Positions 62,193-64,000 of a stretch of DNA of 64,000 bases are shown piece by piece (within the stretch, counting starts at the first letter, position 1; each line of letters starts with the position of its first letter). The DNA is from Vibrio penaeicida (lineage in GTDB: Bacteria; Pseudomonadota; Gammaproteobacteria; Enterobacterales; Vibrionaceae). The DNA is taken from assembly GCF_002933855.1 (NCBI RefSeq), contig NZ_BFAQ01000047.1, forward strand, positions 62,001-126,000, written 5' to 3'. The notes beneath the pieces were generated by a model. The model was not told the origin of the DNA. It saw nothing but the letters and a program-made list of their open reading frames with translations, and made no database searches. The translations under genes were made by a program, and so were the position numbers.

Positions 62193-62272
62193 ATTTAATC
62201 TCTATCTTCGCTTTTTTTTCTTACTTTTGTCTCACTTTCTATGCACTTTCGTCGCTGTTTATAAGCGTACCT

Positions 62273-62881
62273 CTATAAGCTTTCGCCCATTACCAGCATT
62301 GCCAACTGTTCGAATTCCTCTTCTCGACCAGCAAAAAACTCATCAATAACAACGTTTCTCTTTGTGCCTGATTGCATTTTCTTTTTAGCTTCCCGTAGGC
62401 TAAGCACCAACAATAATTCTTTGCTTAAACTGCTCTCGTCGTCTGCGCTCCACTGGGATATCTGCATACTCAGTGGCGACATATCGAGTAGGGGTCTTAG
62501 TGTTCTTGATTCGTCTCGTATTACGTCCAAAAGATTGTTTATTTCTTCATCTTTAAGTTTTTGCTGAGATAGCTTCTCAAGTATGGCTTTAGAAACAGGT
62601 GGCAAGGAGACAAAGCCCGCTTGAGTAGGAAACTTATCCTGCAATCGCACAGAAAAATCAATTTGAGAAACCGTTGAACCTGGCACGAAAGTTACAGACG
62701 TTAAGCAATCTATTGGTAACCAAATTGCGCTGTCTTGTTCTACTGCATATTCGTTCCTACCAAGCTTGACTAAAACCAACCCTGATTCAACATAAATCAG
62801 GCTATGCTTAAGACGTTTTTTGCGAGGTGTGGTTACCAGAAATGAGTAAACTGTATTTTGATGCTCTACTGCATAATTCAT
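62273..62881 (-). CDS. AraC N-terminal-sensor-like protein without a recognisable HTH
   Basis: 202 residues. The N-terminal 90 residues follow the cupin sensor of AraC regulators (HSLIYVESGLVLVKLGRNEY, AIWLPIDCLTSVTFVPGSTV). The rest is helical (LRPLLDMSPLSMQISQWSAD, ELLLVLSLREAKKKMQ) but lacks the conserved double HTH and G-x-x-P motifs. It may be a truncated or degenerate regulator, or a partner that dimerises with an intact AraC protein. I did not see a frameshift that would restore the HTH. Confidence 0.7.
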   Translation of the reverse strand: MNYAVEHQNTVYSFLVTTPRKKRLKHSLIYVESGLVLVKLGRNEYAVEQDSAIWLPIDCLTSVTFVPGSTVSQIDFSVRLQDKFPTQAGFVSLPPVSKAILEKLSQQKLKDEEINNLLDVIRDESRTLRPLLDMSPLSMQISQWSADDESSLSKELLLVLSLREAKKKMQSGTKRNVVIDEFFAGREEEFEQLAMLVMGESL

Positions 62882-62963
62882 AAAGGGTTTCCGGATACTT
62901 TAACTGTGGAAAAGAGTATCTTTTATTACTGTAAATGCCAATGAAAACTGAGACATTTAGTGA

Positions 62964-63001
62964 TTTATACCTAAACCACTTGTTTATACCTAAACCACTT
63001 G
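62964..63001. repeat. Tandem 19-bp direct repeat, two adjoining copies
   Basis: Two exact copies of TTTATACCTAAACCACTTG abut at 62982/62983. The unit resembles the complement of the TATACC..ACTTGG repeat end seen at 60030 and 61000. A further diverged copy (GTATCTTGAGGTGGTTTGAA) lies inverted at 63069. Confidence 0.75.
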
Positions 63002-63066
63002 GAGAGACTGAATCTTTCCACGTTGTTCTTTTCCATGCACTGAAACGAAATGGAGATTTCTAAGTC

Positions 63067-63090
63067 CTGTATCTTGAGGTGGTTTGAATA
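63067..63090. repeat. Diverged CTTGAGGT-type repeat copy
   Basis: CTGTATCTTGAGGTGGTTTG with AATA after. Shares its first twelve bases with the 60030/61000 copies, the rest with the complement of the 62964 repeat. Confidence 0.45.
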
Positions 63091-63359
63091 ATTTTCGTCA
63101 GAGTTTGGTGATTTCTGTAATGGTGAAGGAACGAATGATGATTTTTGATCTCTATTCTTTCAGCGTTAGACGTAAGAGAGGTTTTTTCTCACAGAAAGAT
63201 AAGCCAATTGTGATTCAGTAACCTACCTTCGCGCACAACAATTAAGTGGGCTTAGTATATAATCTGGTCTGACCTTAATTAAACGACGCATTCATTAGCT
63301 GCTTGTTTTCTCAAGTACGCGTAGAATATGCCGGATTTTAAAATTGACGTATAGATTAG

Positions 63360-64000
63360 ATGACTAATAAAACGGATCCTTATAAAGAAATTCGTCCGTA
63401 CAATGATGACGAGATTCCCGCTGCCATTGAACGCCTAATTAATGATGAAGAATTTATCTCTGCTATCTTAGAGCATCGCTTCAGTAACCATGCAAGTTGG
63501 TTTAAAAATATAGTCAGTCCAATGGTTAAGGTTTACCTTAAGTTCAAGTGGGCTAAGTTGGATTCCGTTGAAGCAATTCAATTAGAAGTTGAAAAATACC
63601 TCAGCAAAACGCTCGATGCGACAACTGATGGCGTAACATATTCTGGCTTGGAACAGTTAGATAAGAATACACCTTACTTGTTCATCTCTAATCACCGAGA
63701 TATCGCGATGGATCCTGCTCTGGTGAACTGGGGCTTGTATAACAATCAACATAAAACGGTTCGTATTGCTATCGGTGATAACCTTTTAAAGAAACCGTGC
63801 GCAACTGAACTTATGAAGCTGAATAAAAGCTTTATAGTAAACCGCAGTGCAAAAGCGCCACGAGAAATGATGAAAGCGCTTGGGCAGTTGTCTTCTTATA
63901 TTAAACACTCTTTAGACACCGATAACTCTATCTGGATTGCACAGAAAGAGGGTAGAGCCAAAGACGGGAACGACAAAACAGATCCTGCGATTCTAAAAAT
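63360..64000 (+). CDS. Glycerol-phosphate acyltransferase-like protein (N-terminal part, runs off window)
   Basis: From ATG 63360 to the window edge, 213 codons open. The translation begins MTNKTDPYKEIRPYNDDEIP and includes LFISNHRDIAMDPALVNWGL, an NH(x)D acyltransferase-type motif, FIVNRSAKAPREM and WIAQKEGRAKDG, which matches the NR and EG motifs II/III of the PlsC superfamily. It transfers acyl chains to a lipid acceptor. The C-terminal part is outside the window. Identity to a specific enzyme is not fixed. Confidence 0.85.
   Translation, partial: MTNKTDPYKEIRPYNDDEIPAAIERLINDEEFISAILEHRFSNHASWFKNIVSPMVKVYLKFKWAKLDSVEAIQLEVEKYLSKTLDATTDGVTYSGLEQLDKNTPYLFISNHRDIAMDPALVNWGLYNNQHKTVRIAIGDNLLKKPCATELMKLNKSFIVNRSAKAPREMMKALGQLSSYIKHSLDTDNSIWIAQKEGRAKDGNDKTDPAILK

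Larger units (their letters stand above)
62882..63359. other. Intergenic region with repeat elements
   Basis: 478 bp. It contains the tandem 19-bp repeat at 62964 and a diverged CTTGAGGT repeat at 63067, and the promoter of the acyltransferase. No gene recognised. Confidence 0.5.

Noticed and set aside
1-64000. CRISPR array
   Set aside because: No regularly spaced repeats with unique spacers. The GCCCAA tract and the 19-bp tandem pair have no spacers.

Overview
The window looks like a piece of a Vibrio genome, most likely the second chromosome. The evidence is the gene content: a split glycine-cleavage locus (gcvP-gcvH-glyA divergent from an XRE-cupin regulator and gcvT), a fruBKA operon with a divergent Cra/FruR-type repressor, a TorY/TorZ-type TMAO reductase, trypsin-like proteases with C-terminal anchor-like tails, a secreted GH18 chitinase with ChiC and CBM5/12 modules, and many intrinsic terminators built on the arms GCGAACC / GGTTCGC. 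No rRNA, tRNA, CRISPR array, transposase or integrase was seen. No species name can be given from sequence alone.

Layout. 1-7.4 kb: end of an AraC-type regulator, a VOC-fold protein, an exported protein of unknown function, a lipoprotein 5'-nucleotidase, a small DUF5062-like protein and a large secreted FAD oxidoreductase. 7.4-9.2 kb: a GGGACAG repeat cluster, then a two-gene unit (141-aa protein plus coiled-coil/two-TM protein) of unknown function. 9.26-17.68 kb: an accessory island on the minus strand lying directly after gcvP. 17.7-24.9 kb: glycine cleavage and serine/glycine interconversion. 25-32 kb: two S1 proteases, a protease remnant, torY/torZ-like genes and a phenolic acid decarboxylase. 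32.4-37.6 kb: fructose PTS operon and its repressor. 37.7-44 kb: a gene remnant, a large chemoreceptor and a D-amino-acid dehydrogenase. 44-50 kb: small regulatory and hypothetical genes, the chitinase and a GNAT. 50-56.6 kb: a FIST/GGDEF pair, a biotin ECF-transporter operon with a BPL_N amidotransferase, and an AraC regulator. 56.7-64 kb: pyrC, a MOSC/ferredoxin-reductase fusion, nadE next to a NadD-like adenylyltransferase, small genes, and the start of an acyltransferase that runs off the end.

The most interesting part is the island. It is bounded by a perfect 42-bp direct repeat (9264-9305 and 17637-17678) that is the gcvP terminator itself. The copy next to gcvP has the hairpin but a broken T-run; the far copy, 8.4 kb away, keeps the T-run. 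This is what insertion into the terminator with target duplication would leave. No recombinase is present between the repeats. Inside are (i) a four-gene unit: a CD-NTase (SMODS-type) with a C-terminal AGS-C-like domain, a SLATT two-TM protein, a reverse transcriptase (YVDD) translationally coupled to it, and a further multi-TM protein; (ii) a tandem pair of membrane-anchored coiled-coil proteins with DUF4041-like and T5orf172/GIY-YIG-like domains, ending in its own terminator of the same family; and (iii) a lone 166-aa protein resembling MbcA/ParS/Xre antitoxin C-termini. I read this as a compact, stacked anti-phage island. The function is inferred from domains, not shown.

All coordinates of domains inside proteins are estimates by eye. 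Family assignments rest on recognised motifs, and no database search was run.
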